Part shown: piece by piece, positions 23,401 to 34,183 of the stretch
Position numbering within the stretch: the stretch's first letter is position 1
Layout of the letters: the number at the start of each line of letters is the position of its first letter
NCBI RefSeq assembly: GCF_000499845.2
Contig: NC_023749.2
Coordinates: 36,095,843 to 36,159,842, forward strand
Origin: Phaseolus vulgaris
Taxonomy: Eukaryota; Streptophyta; Magnoliopsida; Fabales; Fabaceae
DNA: 64,000 nt
Direction of reading: 5' to 3'
Program-made: the position numbers and the translations under genes
The notes under the pieces: model-generated
Database searches by the model: none
The model's input: the letters and a program-made list of their open reading frames with translations, nothing else
Told to the model about the DNA's origin: nothing

Positions 23401-23470
23401 CAAGCCCAAGCCCAAGCCCAAGCCCAAGCCCAAGCCCAAGCCCAAGCCCAAGCCCAAGCCCAAGCCCAAG
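23401..23470. repeat. Perfect CAAGCC hexanucleotide array
   Basis: Nearly twelve consecutive CAAGCC units without a mismatch. In the gag-like frame they read as alternating Gln-Ala, and on the other strand as Gly-Leu. The perfection within an otherwise badly decayed gag shows that the array expanded after the element died. The 89-codon minus-strand frame across it is an artefact of the repeat. Confidence 0.95.
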
Positions 23471-23499
23471 AAGCCCAAGTCCAAACCATGAGGGGCAAG

Positions 23500-24345
23500 G
23501 CCAAACATTAAATAAAAGAGCATAATTTGAATGACTCTTGTAGGAGGTGTGGATATTAAATAAATAGGTGTGAATGTATTAGAAAGAGTCACATTGTCCA
23601 TGTGACTTAGTAGGGGGGTGTAGGTGTAGTTTTTAGGAGGTGTCATAGTAGAAAAAGGTCACACCTCCCATGTGACTTGTTTTTTGTGGGAATTTCAAAT
23701 GAGTTTCATTTGAATTTTCCCACCCATTTTTCAGCACCTCTTAGGCTATAAATAAGGTGCTTGCCTTTGTAAAATTCAGATTGGAATTTTATAGTAGAGA
23801 GACTATACTCAAATTTAGAGAGAAATTGTGAGTCTTGAGTCTTCTTCTTCCTTTGCCTTATCTTGTGAGCAATGGTGAGCTTCAAGTGGCGGCACTCCTT
23901 CACTTATCTTGGATCAAGGCTCCAAGTGGCGTGAATGGCTTATCCAAGTCTCAAAATCCAGCAAGCTCCTTTCTATAAGTGTTCTTCTTTCATTTTCCTT
24001 CAATTCCAATCGGTAGTTTAGCATTCTTTGATGTTTCCTTTCATTTGTACCGATTAGATTTGTGTTTCCAGCTTTGCTTTGCAATTTCTGTTCGGTGCAG
24101 TAGCATTCTTTCCATTTTCTGTTCGGTTTCTATTTTGTGTTCTTCCATTCTTTGTGTTTGATTCCATTTGACAATATATGGACTTCCATATGAGTTTTGG
24201 TTGGTGCAAAGTCTTGGTGAGTTCTTGAATTAGAACATTGATCCAATTCTAAGTAAAGTGCCATTTCATGACCAACTCAAGTTGCTCCTAAGAATGTCAA
24301 AGAATCATGTATTCTTGTTATTGCATTCACATCACTTTAATTGCA
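23500..24345 (+). mobile_element. Probable solo LTR or non-coding insertion within the gag remnant
   Basis: This AT-rich block separates the gag body from its zinc knuckle. It has a promoter-like TAGGCTATAAATAAGG at about 23,740, followed by a transcribed-leader-like region. Repeated near-identical phrases, GTCACATTGTCCATGTGACTTAG (near 23,588) and GTCACACCTCCCATGTGACTTG (near 23,660), lie upstream of the TATA box, as in LTR U3 regions. I could not define its ends or a target duplication, so the class is uncertain. Confidence 0.4.
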
Positions 24346-24444
24346 CAAATGGCTAAATTTGCCCTACAAATACAAGTCGTGCAATTATATCAGAGTCAAA
24401 ATCAATCAATCAGGTGTGATTTTTGTGGAGGTGATCATCCCAAT
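24346..24444 (+). pseudogene. Ty3/gypsy gag zinc-knuckle fragment
   Basis: The frame reads ALQIQVVQLYQSQNQSIRCD and then FCGGDHPN before being cut by the LTR that starts at 24,445. The C-x2-C-x4-H beginning of a CCHC nucleocapsid knuckle is visible; the final Cys lies beyond the break. It is the expected continuation of the gag remnant at 22,571-23,330. Confidence 0.6.
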
Positions 24445-25865
24445 TGATGTGAGTTGATTTTTAGATATTTTCATTTATGGTGACACTTTTACTTGAGATT
24501 GAGATTTTAACAATTAAGGGTGAGGACCTAAGAAAGATTCCCACTGGACAAAAACTTAACTAAGTGGTTAAGTAAGTGTGAATGTTCACTTCACAGAGGC
24601 AAATAGATGAAAAACAAGATATAGTGAGGATGAAATGCAATTGCAGAATTGAAATGAGGACAAGGTAAACATCAATTGTGGTCATGGCCTCCTAAATGAT
24701 GCACCATACTCGTAATTATGAGCGAAGCCCAAGAGCAACAAAGAAGAGAAACAAAGAGACAAAAACATAAATGGAATGGAGAAAACTTATGATGGTGGGT
24801 GAGAAATGTCACGCCACTTGGAGGGTGATGTGCTCCAAGATGAATGTGTTGACCGCCAGTTGAGAGCTTCCCAATCACTCAAGATAAGACCTCAAACCTA
24901 AGAGGACATAAGCCTCACTAAGAGCTCACACAACTTGTGTAGAGTTTCTTTACTTTATTCAAATTCAACTTGTAAAATACAATGGGTAGACCTCCTATTT
25001 ATAGGTGAAGGAGCCTTGGAAAACAAGCAAAAGGGGTAGGATGGGAAAAGGGAAAAAATGGGAAAGTGATGCTAGAAGGTGCAAAATTAAAGAACAAGGA
25101 AAAGAAAACAAATATAATTGCCGAATGGAAACAAGGAAAACCAACCAAGAACATGATACAAAGAGTAAAAATGGAATGACAATGGCAGAATAGATGAAGG
25201 AAGGAGAAAGCTTATGTGATGAATTTGAGAAGTGGAACACGCCACTTGGAGTGTGATTAGCCTCCAAGATTAGTGAAGATAGCCGCCACTTGAGAGCTCT
25301 CAATACTCACAAGATAAGACCTAAATGCTAAGAGGAATTCAAACCTCACTAACACCTCACACAATTTGTGTAGAGTAACTCTTCTTCTATTAATTTCAAC
25401 TTGTAAAATACACTAGGTAGGCCTCTTATTTATAGGTGAAGGAGCCTTGGAGAACAAGCTAAAGGGGTAGGATGGGAAAAGGGAAAAAATGGACAGCCTT
25501 AGGGTTTGACTTAGTCAAACCCGCATCCTAGGCTTGTCCTTCTAGAAACTTGGTCAAAATGCCTTTCAAAAGGGCTAGGAACAAGCTAAAATGCTACCTA
25601 CACCCCCTATTATGCTAAAGGAACCTTATTTTAGCCTATCTTTGCTAATTGGACCCCTAAAGTGAGCCCAATTTATTTACATAACTTTTCTCTTGTGGAA
25701 AAGACCAGAAGGAAGAACTTCTGATATTCTGGTTTATAGCTTCTTCTTCCACTGATGCTTGCTCGAGGTTTGGTGGGGCTCGACTTTGTATACTAAGATG
25801 ACTGACCTTTTTGTGAGGTGCTTGATTTGTCCTTAGTCATCCGCTGTTTGCTTTGGTTTGTATCA
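24445..25865 (-). mobile_element. 3' LTR of a gag-only element, with an internal duplication
   Basis: Starts TGATGTGAGTTG and ends TTTGTATCA, like the family LTRs (about 965 bp), but is 1,421 bp long. The extra length is a direct duplication of about 440-450 bp: the segment around 24,590-25,045 is repeated at about 25,050-25,495, including a second copy of the CCTATTTATAGGTGAAGGAG promoter region (near 24,992 and 25,425). The two halves differ at many positions, so this is more likely recombination between two diverged LTRs than a fresh slip. The next minus-strand sequence (25,866-26,310) is the polypurine-like tract and gag end of the same element. Confidence 0.75.
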
Positions 25866-26310
25866 TGCCCCCTAGATTGGAAAGAATTTGTCCACGAATT
25901 TAGAACTCCTACAAATAACATAGTTAGTTTGTTCTCAGAGAAGATATTTCTAAGTTTAGGATGTGAAAGAAACTTATGTTCATGAAGCTTGGGGAGTTCA
26001 CATGGGTGAATTCTAGATACAGGCCATGGTTATAGAGAATGTTTAGGGAAGAGATGATTTGCTTGTGAAAATCCTCTTAGAAGTGGATAACCTTTAGGAG
26101 GTTTTTGAAGATCACCCCTAAACTTCTTTAACAAAGATGTCAAGTATTTAGATTTATTTGGGAATGAAAAAGAGAAGGAAGAAGTATACCTAGGTGCTGC
26201 AGTGATTTTCTTAGGAGTCAACAAGATGAGACCCACTTTAATTTCCTCTTCTTTTTCATTTTCGTTTTTGGCTTTTGTTTTATCTTGGTCTTGATTTACT
26301 TCTTGTAACA
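25866..26310 (-). pseudogene. C-terminal gag remnant of a gag-only element
   Basis: The minus-strand frame contains LQEVNQDQDKTKAKNENEKE, SKYLTSLLKKFRGDLQKPPK and GYPLLRGFSQ. It aligns with the C-terminal gag at 29,640-30,164 (LQEVHQDQIKT..., SKYLTYMIKKFRDDIQKPPK, YHLLRGFSKN). The start of the protein is missing because the sequence switches abruptly near 26,310 to a plus-strand reverse transcriptase. Confidence 0.7.
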
Positions 26311-27408
26311 TTGTGGTGCAAAAGGCCAATGAGAAGTGGAGGATGTGCATCGACTTTACCAACCTGAACAAGCTTGTCCCAAGGATTCTTTCCCAATCCC
26401 AAGTATAGATTCCTTGGTGGATAATGCCTTGGGTTGTGGACTATTAAGCTTCCTGGGTGCGTTCTCGGGGTACAAAAAAACTCGTATGCACCCTAGAGAC
26501 AAGAGCAAGACTGCTTTTATGGCCGAGTTTGCCAACTACTGTTATAAGGTCATGCCTTACGACCTCAAGAATGCTGATGCCACTTACCAGAGGTTGATGG
26601 ACAAGATTCTCGCCCCAATGATTGGTCGAAACGTGCAGGCGTATGTAGACGATATGATCGTCACATCAGAAGAAAAAGATCAAAACATTGCTGATTTAGA
26701 GGAGCTATTCACAACAATAGCTAAGTACAATTTGAAGCTAAACCCAAAGAAGTGTGTGTTCAGGATGGAAGTAGGGAAGTTCCCAGGGTTTTTGCTCACT
26801 GAAAGGGGGATAGAAGCGAACCCCGACAAATGTGCTGCAATCATAGGGATGAGGAGCCTTGTCAACGTAAACGAAGTCTAGGAGTTAACTGGACGTATTA
26901 TTGCCCTGTATCGATTCTTGTAAGCTAGTGAAGATAAGGGGTATCCATATTTGCAGTGCTTTAAAAAGAATAACCGGTTTGTGTGGACACGTGAGTGTGA
27001 AGAAGCCTTCATCAGGTTGAAGGAATACTTGGCCAGTCCTTTTGTCCTTTGGAAGCCGCAGCCAGGTACTCCCATTCATCTTTAGTTTGTGGTCACGGAT
27101 CGAGCAATACACTCGGTCATTGTGCAAGAATAAGATAGGGTCTAGAAGCCGGTCTACTTTGTGAGCAAGGTGTTGTAGGGGCCAGAAACGCAGTACCAAG
27201 CCATTGAAAAGGCAACTTTGGCAGTGGTATTCACAGCTCGATGGCCCGCCACTACTTCCAGAGATTTACTGTGATTGTGATGACTGATTTGACCATCTGC
27301 AAGGTCCTTCAGAAGCTCAACATAGCAGGTCGGATGATTCGTTGAGCAGTTGAGTTGTCCGAGTTTGATGTGTTGTATGAACCCCGGAGGCTTATCAAGG
27401 GACATGTG
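26311..27408 (+). pseudogene. Tat-type Ty3/gypsy reverse transcriptase and RNase H, part 1
   Basis: From about 26,330 the frame gives a reverse transcriptase core: FAN-YCYKVMPYDLKNADATYQRL, then the catalytic YVDDMIVTS at about 26,641, then LKLNPKKCVF and a palm end FLLTERGIEANPDKC. Beyond the stop at 26,879 the sequence continues in broken frames as RNase H (FVVTDRAI, VSKVL, PETQYQAIEKATLAVVF) to EPRRLIKG. There the gag-only element at 27,409 interrupts it. It is closely related to the minus-strand copy at 38,698-40,351. Multiple stops and shifts make it a pseudogene. Confidence 0.8.
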
Positions 27409-28372
27409 TGATGTGAGTTGATTTTATGATTGATCATTTTTATGGTGACACTTTGTTAGATTTGGATTTTAGACAATTAGAGGTGACAACCTAAGGAAAA
27501 TTCCCATTGAACATGAACTTAACCAAATGGTTAAGTAGATGTGAATGTTCATTTCACAAAGGCAAAAGGAAACCACATTTAACTGGTGATGATGATGACA
27601 AGATAATGCAGAATCACATAAGGAAACAAGAACAAGAAGCACAAAACCGAATAAACATATGGAAACTATTAAAGGACAAGGAAGATACAAACATGTAAAG
27701 GATTGGATTAATGGAAGAGATGATGAAAGAAGCACTTATGGATGGTGGAGCAATGGTGTATGACGCCACTTGATGGGATGGAACCACCAAGTTAAGTGGG
27801 ATGAGGTCGTCACTTGAGAGCATCATGAACCCAAGATAAGACCAATTTGGAGGAGACTCACTCACTCACTACTCACACAAAAATTGTGCATAATTTCTTT
27901 ACTATAATTTCAAACTGTAAAATACACTAGGTAGGCCTCCTATTTATAGGTGAAGGAGCCTTCGAGAACAAACTAAAGGGGTAGGATGGGAAAAGGGGAA
28001 AATGGGCAGCCTTAGGGTTTGACTAAGTCAATCCCTTATCTTAGGCTTGTCCTTCTAGAAACTAAGTCAAAATGCCTTCAAATGGGCTAGGAACTAGCTA
28101 AAATGCCACCCACACCCCTTATTATGCTAAATGTACCTTATTCTAGCCTATATTTGCTATTTGGACACCTAAAGCGAACCTAATTATTTACAACATATTT
28201 GTAATCATTTAAAAAGACTAGCAAGAAAAACTTATGATATTTTGGTTTATAGCTTCTTCTTCTTTTGCTGATTCTTTCTTGAGGCTTGGTGGGGCCTGAC
28301 TTTGTATCTTGAGAGCACTGACTCTTTTGAGAAGTGCTTGTTGTGTCCTTAGTCATCTGTTGATTTGTATCA
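27409..28372 (-). repeat. 3' LTR of the gag-only element
   Basis: TGATGTGAGTTGATTTTATG to TTTGTATCA on the plus strand. The minus strand has a promoter-like CCTATAAATAGG at about 27,938-27,949. It is highly similar to 31,990-32,950, with mostly scattered substitutions and a few small indels. Counting these by alignment would date the insertion. Confidence 0.85.
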
Positions 28373-28502
28373 TGCTCCCTAGTTTTGAAAGAAGTCGTCC
28401 TCGAATTTAGAACTCCTGCAAATAACATAGTGAGTTTGTTCACATGATTTGTATATGGTAGGTGTGAAGCACACTTATGTTCATTAAGCTTAGGGAGATT
28501 AC

Positions 28503-29645
28503 TGTTAGAATGAATGGCTTTAAACTAGAGGGGGGGGGGGGGTGAATGGTTTAAAGAGGGTTTGCGCAAACTTTTAAGCCAAGAATGAAATTACTTCGAG
28601 AAACAATTGATAAGGAAATCAATTTGCCAAAACACAAAGCAAAAACAACAGCACCAGAAAAACAATCGGTTGTTTCGCAGAAACAATCGGTTGTTTATAC
28701 AAGTTTCCAAATATCAAAGCTGAATTTTAAGAGATTAAGGATAGAGAGAATGCACACAGAGGTTTATACTGGTTCACTCTAAACCCAGAGCTACATCCAG
28801 TCTTCTCAAAAACCACTGAGGAAATCCACTAAGCAATCAAACCTAGATCACTTACAACACAACCAAAGAAGTGACCTTGATCCCCTCAAGACACACACTT
28901 CTCTTGGTCAACACAACAACACTAAGAATGCTGATCTTGATCCCCTCAAGAACACACAACACTTCTCAGCAAGACGCAGAAAGTTTCTTTCAACAGATAC
29001 AAAGGATTACACTTGTTACATAACGAATCTGAAATCAATACAAGAGAAAATCCTATCTCACACTCTTTGATCAAACTCAATCTCTAAGCAATCTCAAATT
29101 TTCAAAATCTCAAAACTTGTGTTGTTGTAAAACCCAAATCTGTTTTACTGTTTTATATTCACAGTTGTTGTTTGTTATCAAATCTTAACAAACTATTCAT
29201 TCCATTTAAAGATTGGTCAAAGCATTAAAAACTGGAGCGTAAACAGTTAGAAAAACATTTAATGCTCAAATCAAAGCACAAAACAGTTTTCTATTATGGT
29301 ACCAAAACAAAGAATCGGTTGTTTCAATGAATCAATTGGTTGTTTTGGTTTTGACAGCAAGTCAACCATAAAAATAGTTTTCAACCTTTTCTAAAAACAT
29401 CTAAGTATAAAACAATCGGTTTTTTCGACAAAACAACAGGTTGTTTTTCACTTAGTTTAAAAAACACTTTTCTTTTAAAATGAGTGAGAGTGCTTATGCT
29501 TTGGATTCAATCAAGAGTGGATTACATATGAAATCTACCCCATATCCTATCTAAAAGACAGCTCAACAACAACAAGCACAACCAGCCTTCCATCATTCTT
29601 CAAAGGGTTTGGATTCTTCAAAGCTTGAACACACTTGGTTCAACA
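28503..29645 (-). mobile_element. Solo copia-type LTR inserted in the gag-only element
   Basis: The block runs TGTTAGAATG to TTCAACA and has the features of the copia-like LTRs at 50,028-51,073 and 56,845-57,912, including AACAATCGGTTGTTTCG motifs and a TTATACTGGTTCACTC segment near 28,765. It is flanked by perfect five-base duplications, ATTAC at 28,498-28,502 and 29,646-29,650. Removing it restores GGGAGATTACATGGTTGAAT, which matches the empty paralogue GGGAGTTCACATGGGTGAAT near 25,990. It has no internal region and contains a run of 13 G (28,530-28,542). Confidence 0.9.
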
Positions 29646-30894
29646 ATTACATGGTTGAATTCTAGCTACAAGCCATGTTTGGAAAGAATATTTGGGAATG
29701 AAATGATTTTTGGAGAATCCTCTTAGAAGGTGATAAGCTTTAGGAGGTTTTTGAATATCATCCCTAAACTTCTTAATCATATATGTCAAGTATTTAGAAT
29801 GTTTAGGTAATGAAAAAGACAAGGAAGAAAAACACCTTTGAGGTGAAGTGATGATACCCGTGTTATCTTGTCCTTCATTTTTTCTTTCATTTTCACTCTT
29901 GGTGTTTGTTTTAATTTGGTCTTGATGTACCTCTTGTAATATTATGGTTCTTTTATTTGGACAATTGGCAGCTATGTGCCCAAAACCTAAACATTTAAAA
30001 CATTTTGTTCTTGAAGTTTTGGTTGGTGACTTAAGGTTAGAGGTAGAAGAATTGTGTTTAGAAACTTTTTGGTGAGAAGTGGTTTCTTTTGAAAATTTGA
30101 AAGAAGAAGTTTTTTGTAGAATTTTTGTTTGTATCCTTCCATGAAGATTTGTAGAAGCCATCATTATGAGTATTTTTGAAAGTTGTTTTCTTCAAAAGTT
30201 GTGATTCCACCTTGATGGCTAGGTGAACCACTTTCTTTTAAAGAAGAGTACTCATATAATTCTACAACATCTTTAATTTATCTCCTTAAACCACTCACAA
30301 ATGTAGTGATCTTTGACTCTTGACTATCATGCATATTTATCTTAGTCAAAGTAGTTTCTAGATCTTTAAAATATTCATCTACCGTCCTAGGTCCTTGATG
30401 AAGCCGTTGGAGCTTCAACAAGAGTTCCTTCATATAAGAAGGAGGAACAAACCGCGTGCGCATACATGCTTTCAAATCATTACAAGAGACCACGATTGGC
30501 CTTTTATTTAGCCCAATCTCCATTACAGTTTGTTGCCACCATTGGTTGGCATAGACACATTAAAGAGATGTTCAACTTTAGCTTCCCATTATAAATACAA
30601 AGTAGGGTAATTGGACACACTAAAACTAGGTAACTTTACAAAATCAAAAGAATGTTGTGGTTGTGGTTGGTGTTGATGGTGTCGTTTGTCAAAATTGTTC
30701 AATCTCCATTCTTCCTCTTCTTTTTGATTTTGCCTCGCTTGAGCTTCTTCTAGTCTTTACAATCTTTTCGCTAGTTGACTTATTTTCTCGTCTTTGTGGA
30801 CAAGTCGCTTCTTAACCTCGACAAGTTCTCCCAAAAGGTGGGCTTTGTGATATGATTGCGGTTTTGAAGATTCACCTAAAGACAAATGACCCAT
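29646..30894 (-). pseudogene. gag of the gag-only element
   Basis: The minus-strand frame starts at ATG 30,894 (MGHLSLGESSKP). It shows a coiled stretch, then the gag core with SWSLVMI-type decay, and RPIVVSCNDLKACMRTRFVP, YMKELLLKLQRLHQGPRTVD and TFVSGLRR (30,523-30,278). A CCHC zinc knuckle CFKCLGFGHIAANC follows at about 30,010-29,965. The core matches plant Ty3/gypsy gag (pattern LK-x2-MR-x-RFVP...LQ-x-L-x-QG...V-x-EY). Stop codons and shifts occur in several places. The C-terminus after the knuckle is basic and ends near the 3' LTR, leaving no room for pol. Confidence 0.8.
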
Positions 30895-31819
30895 AACTTT
30901 TGCACAAAGGAACAAACAATTAGTGAAAACAAGTTAGAAAGAAAAAAAAAATCAAAGTTGAGCCACTTGTATCAAGATCACTCCAAGCACTCAAAGAAGA
31001 AAATTCTTCCCTTAGCCAAGGTCTCTCTTGTGGATGAAAAACTCTCAAGTGAAAAAGGTCAAAGCCTTCAACACTTGATCTCAATGGAAAATCACCACCA
31101 AACCTTGAAGGAAATGTAAATAAAAGACAAACAAGAATAGCTCAAACAAGAAAGACTAAAACAAAGTTGGAAAAGAGATTATGACAACACTTGAAAAGGA
31201 AGACAAACAAGAAAAAGACACAAAAGAAGACTTTAAGAAACTTACTAAAATTTTAACTAAGAAACTTTTTCTTTAGAACTTGTTAAAGCAAAAGGATAAA
31301 AAATTCCACAAGGTTGAAAACAATTTGTCAATCAAGTTGAATCCATATTTTGGAAAAATGATTTGCTTTGCTAAGTGATAGCCAAAGATGCGTTTTCAAT
31401 ATCTCTTTGTTGTTTTTTTTTTTTCATACAAGTTTTGTTTTATGGAAAGAAATGACCATAGCTTCTATCATGCAAAATTTCCAAGAACATTCAATTTTCA
31501 CAATTTTTTTTGGTTGGATTCAATATAATTGAACACTTGAAATCATGTGTTTGGAACTTTAAATCTACTTCTACTAAAAACAAGTTTCTAATTACTTTTA
31601 AACTTCAAAATTAAAAGCAAGTAAGTAGAATCAAAACAAGAACTCCTAGAACACTAATGAACATAAGACTCAAAGTAAATGGCAAGATCAACAAAAGACA
31701 TAACAAGAAACATATTCAAAACGAAAAATGCTATGAATATTAAAAATGGCCGAAAAAAAATTGTGCAAGAAATGAAGGGCTGGAAAATAAAAAGCAATAA
31801 AATAAGGACAAGAATGTAA

Positions 31820-31915
31820 GGTACTTGAATTTAAAGACAAGAAAGTAAAGGTACTTGAATTTAAAGACAGGAAAGTAAAGGTACTTGAATTTAAAGACAA
31901 GAATTAAAGGTGCTA
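31820..31915. repeat. 30-bp tandem repeat in the leader of the gag-only element
   Basis: Three units of about 30 bp begin GGTACTTGAATTTAAAGACA at 31,820, 31,850 and 31,880, followed by a decayed fourth unit. They lie between the primer-binding site and the gag start, in the untranslated leader. The minus-strand frame with repeated LNSSTFTFLS is a by-product. Confidence 0.85.
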
Positions 31916-31989
31916 GAATGTAAAGAAATTGTAAAGTGCCAAATCAAATCAACAAATTAAGCATAAGAACCTAAGCTCTGATAACCATA

Positions 31990-32950
31990 TGATGTGAGTT
32001 GATTTTATGATTGATCATTTTTATGGTGACACTTTAGTTAGATTTGGATTTTAGACAATTAGAGGTGACAACCTAAGGAAAATCCCCACTGGACATTAAC
32101 TTAACCAAGTGGTTAAGTAGATGTGAATGTTCATTTCACAAAGGCAAAAAGGAAACAAAATTAAATGGTGATGATGATGACAAGATAAAGGGCAGAATCA
32201 CATAAGGAAATAAAAACAAGAAAAACAAAACCGAATAGACATAAGGAAACTATTAAAGGACAAGGAAGATACAAACATGAAAAGGATTGGATTAATGGAA
32301 GAGATGATGAAAGAAGAACTTATGGATGGTGGAGCAATGATGTATCACACCACTTGATGGGATGGAACCACCAAGATAAGTAGGATGAGGCCACCACTTG
32401 AGAGGATCATGAACCCAAGATAAGACCAATTTGGAGGAGACTCACTCACTCACTACTCACACAAAAATTGTGCATAATTTCTTTACTATAATTTCAAATT
32501 GTAAAATACACTAGGTAGGCCTCCTATTTATAGGTGAAGGAGCGTTAGAGAACAAGCTAAATGGGTAGGATGGGAAAAGGGAAAAAATGGGCAGCCTTAG
32601 GGTTTGACTAAGTCAATCCCTTATCCTAGGCTTGTCCTTCTAGAAACTAAGTCAAAATGCCTTCAAATGGGCTAGGAACTAGATAAAATGCCACCCACAC
32701 CCCCTATTATGCTAAAGGACCTTATTCTAGCCTATATTTGCTATTTGGACCCTCAAAGCGAGCCCAATTTTTTACATATTTGTAATCATTTAAAATGACC
32801 AGGAAGAACTTATGATATTTTGGTTTATAGCTTCTTCTTCTTTTGCTGATTCTTTCTTGAGGCTTGGTGGGGCATGACTTTGTATCTTGAGATGAGTGAC
32901 CCTTTTGGGAAGTGCTTGTTGTGTCCTTAGTCATCTGTTGGTTTGTATAG
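31990..32950 (-). repeat. 5' LTR of the gag-only element
   Basis: Partner of 27,409-28,372. It ends TTTGTATAG instead of TTTGTATCA, so the outer TG (minus strand) is mutated. TATA-like CCTATAAATAGG on the minus strand at about 32,519-32,530. Confidence 0.85.
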
Positions 32951-33995
32951 AGGTGTATACTTATTTCATGGTAGAGATGACATATGAGGGTCCCCAACCT
33001 GATCCTAATGACTTCTAGTGGGTCCTTTCGGTGATGTTTCCTCTAACCAACAACAACCAAGTTGATTACGAAGTGGGGTCATTCTAGAAGGGCCGAGTGG
33101 GCTTGGCATTTCAACCCAAATTCCGAATATCTTACAAGGAATTGCTAAGCATGCCAAGGGGTTGTGGAAAAACTGAGGTTTCCTCAGAAGTCTTACAGAA
33201 ATTTGGGGACACGAAAGGAGGTCTGGTGTGAATTCCATATGGGATTTGAAAAAAACGTTAAGCGATGTATAACACTTGGTTAGCAGTTAGCGGCCTTGGT
33301 GAAGGGCGGATTCTTGAAGGAATAGCTTGAGGAGGACCAAGAAGAGTCAAAGTAAAAGGTTGCTCCCTGGGACCAAACACATGTGATACCGGTCCATGGG
33401 GAGCTGAACACCATCTCGAGGGATTTTCTGGAGGAGGGAGCTCTGCTTCTAAGCGTAAGCAATACACGAGAGCAGTGATAACTTTGGAGGTAAGGAGACT
33501 CGACCATCCACCACAACTACGAGAGTAACTTGAAAAGTAAAAAGGGGAACATACTCAATCACTATTCAGGCGGGAGAGCCAGAGGAGATTGGGCAAGTTG
33601 GAGTCATCAGTGAGAGGCGACTTGTACCTGCTGGTCAGGTTCAGGAAAAGGAAATAGGATGGAAGAAGTTCAAGGTCGACACGTCTATATGTCAAGAGTT
33701 GCAGGATAAGATAGCCGAGGTGATATCGAAACACATAGATGCTTCGCTTGTTCATCCGCGAATTGCTTATTTAGAAGAGCTATTAACAACAATAGCTATG
33801 TACAATTGGAAGCTGAACCTAGAGAAGTGTGTGTTCGAGGTGGAAGCAGGGAAGTTCCTTGGGTTTTTGCTCACTGAAAGGGGGACAAAGGTGAACCCCG
33901 AAAAATGTGATGCAATCTTAGGGATGAGGAGCCCTGTCTCGATTCTTGTCAACTAGTGGAGATATGGGGTATTCATATTTTCAATGCTTCAAAAA
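32951..33995 (+). pseudogene. Tat-type Ty3/gypsy fragments (RNase H, gag end, protease edge, reverse transcriptase)
   Basis: This continues the element cut at 27,408 (TTTCATGGTAGAGATGACAT..., matching the minus copy near 38,960). Near 33,100 it jumps to sequence matching the gag C-terminus and protease start of the minus copy (about 40,985-41,200). At about 33,560-33,760 it matches the reverse transcriptase N-terminus (QELQDKIAEVISKHIDA), and from 33,765 the reverse transcriptase end (LKCVFEVEAGKFLGFLLTER). The catalytic YVDD segment is missing, so at least two internal deletions or recombination joints exist. Confidence 0.65.
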
Positions 33996-34183
33996 GAATA
34001 ATGAGAATTCTTCATCGTGTTCGACCGCTTACTGCAACAAGGTACTTCTTTTCATGAATTAATGACTTTGCATTCGCATCCCTACCTGATTAGAGCATTT
34101 GAAATTACAATGATCATATTGCATGAGTTAGGGTTCCTCTAGATTCACTCTTTCCTGCCCATGATGACTGCTATATTTTCTGG

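Larger units (their letters stand above)
27409..32950 (-). mobile_element. Gag-only (TR-GAG-like) Ty3-type LTR retrotransposon
   Basis: Two closely similar LTRs of about 965 bp bound this element: 27,409-28,372 (3') and 31,990-32,950 (5' in the element's minus orientation). Read on the minus strand, each runs from TGATACAAA to ACTCACATCA. Next to the 5' LTR is a primer-binding site, TGGTTATCAGAGC, at about 31,976-31,988, one base off the usual initiator-Met sequence TGGTATCAGAGC. Next to the 3' LTR is a purine tract (CTAGGGAGCA, 28,373-28,383). The inside holds only a gag; no protease, reverse transcriptase or integrase is seen. Flanking bases ATGTG (27,404-27,408) and AGGTG (32,951-32,955) match at four of five positions. 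The element split the RNase H of an older Tat-type copy. Confidence 0.85.

Noticed and set aside
23377..23646. 89-codon minus-strand frame rich in Gly-Leu
   Set aside because: It is produced by the CAAGCC hexamer array read in reverse; no start context or domain supports a gene.
31688..31900. Minus-strand repeated LNSSTFTFLS peptide
   Set aside because: A direct result of the 30-bp tandem repeat in an untranslated leader.
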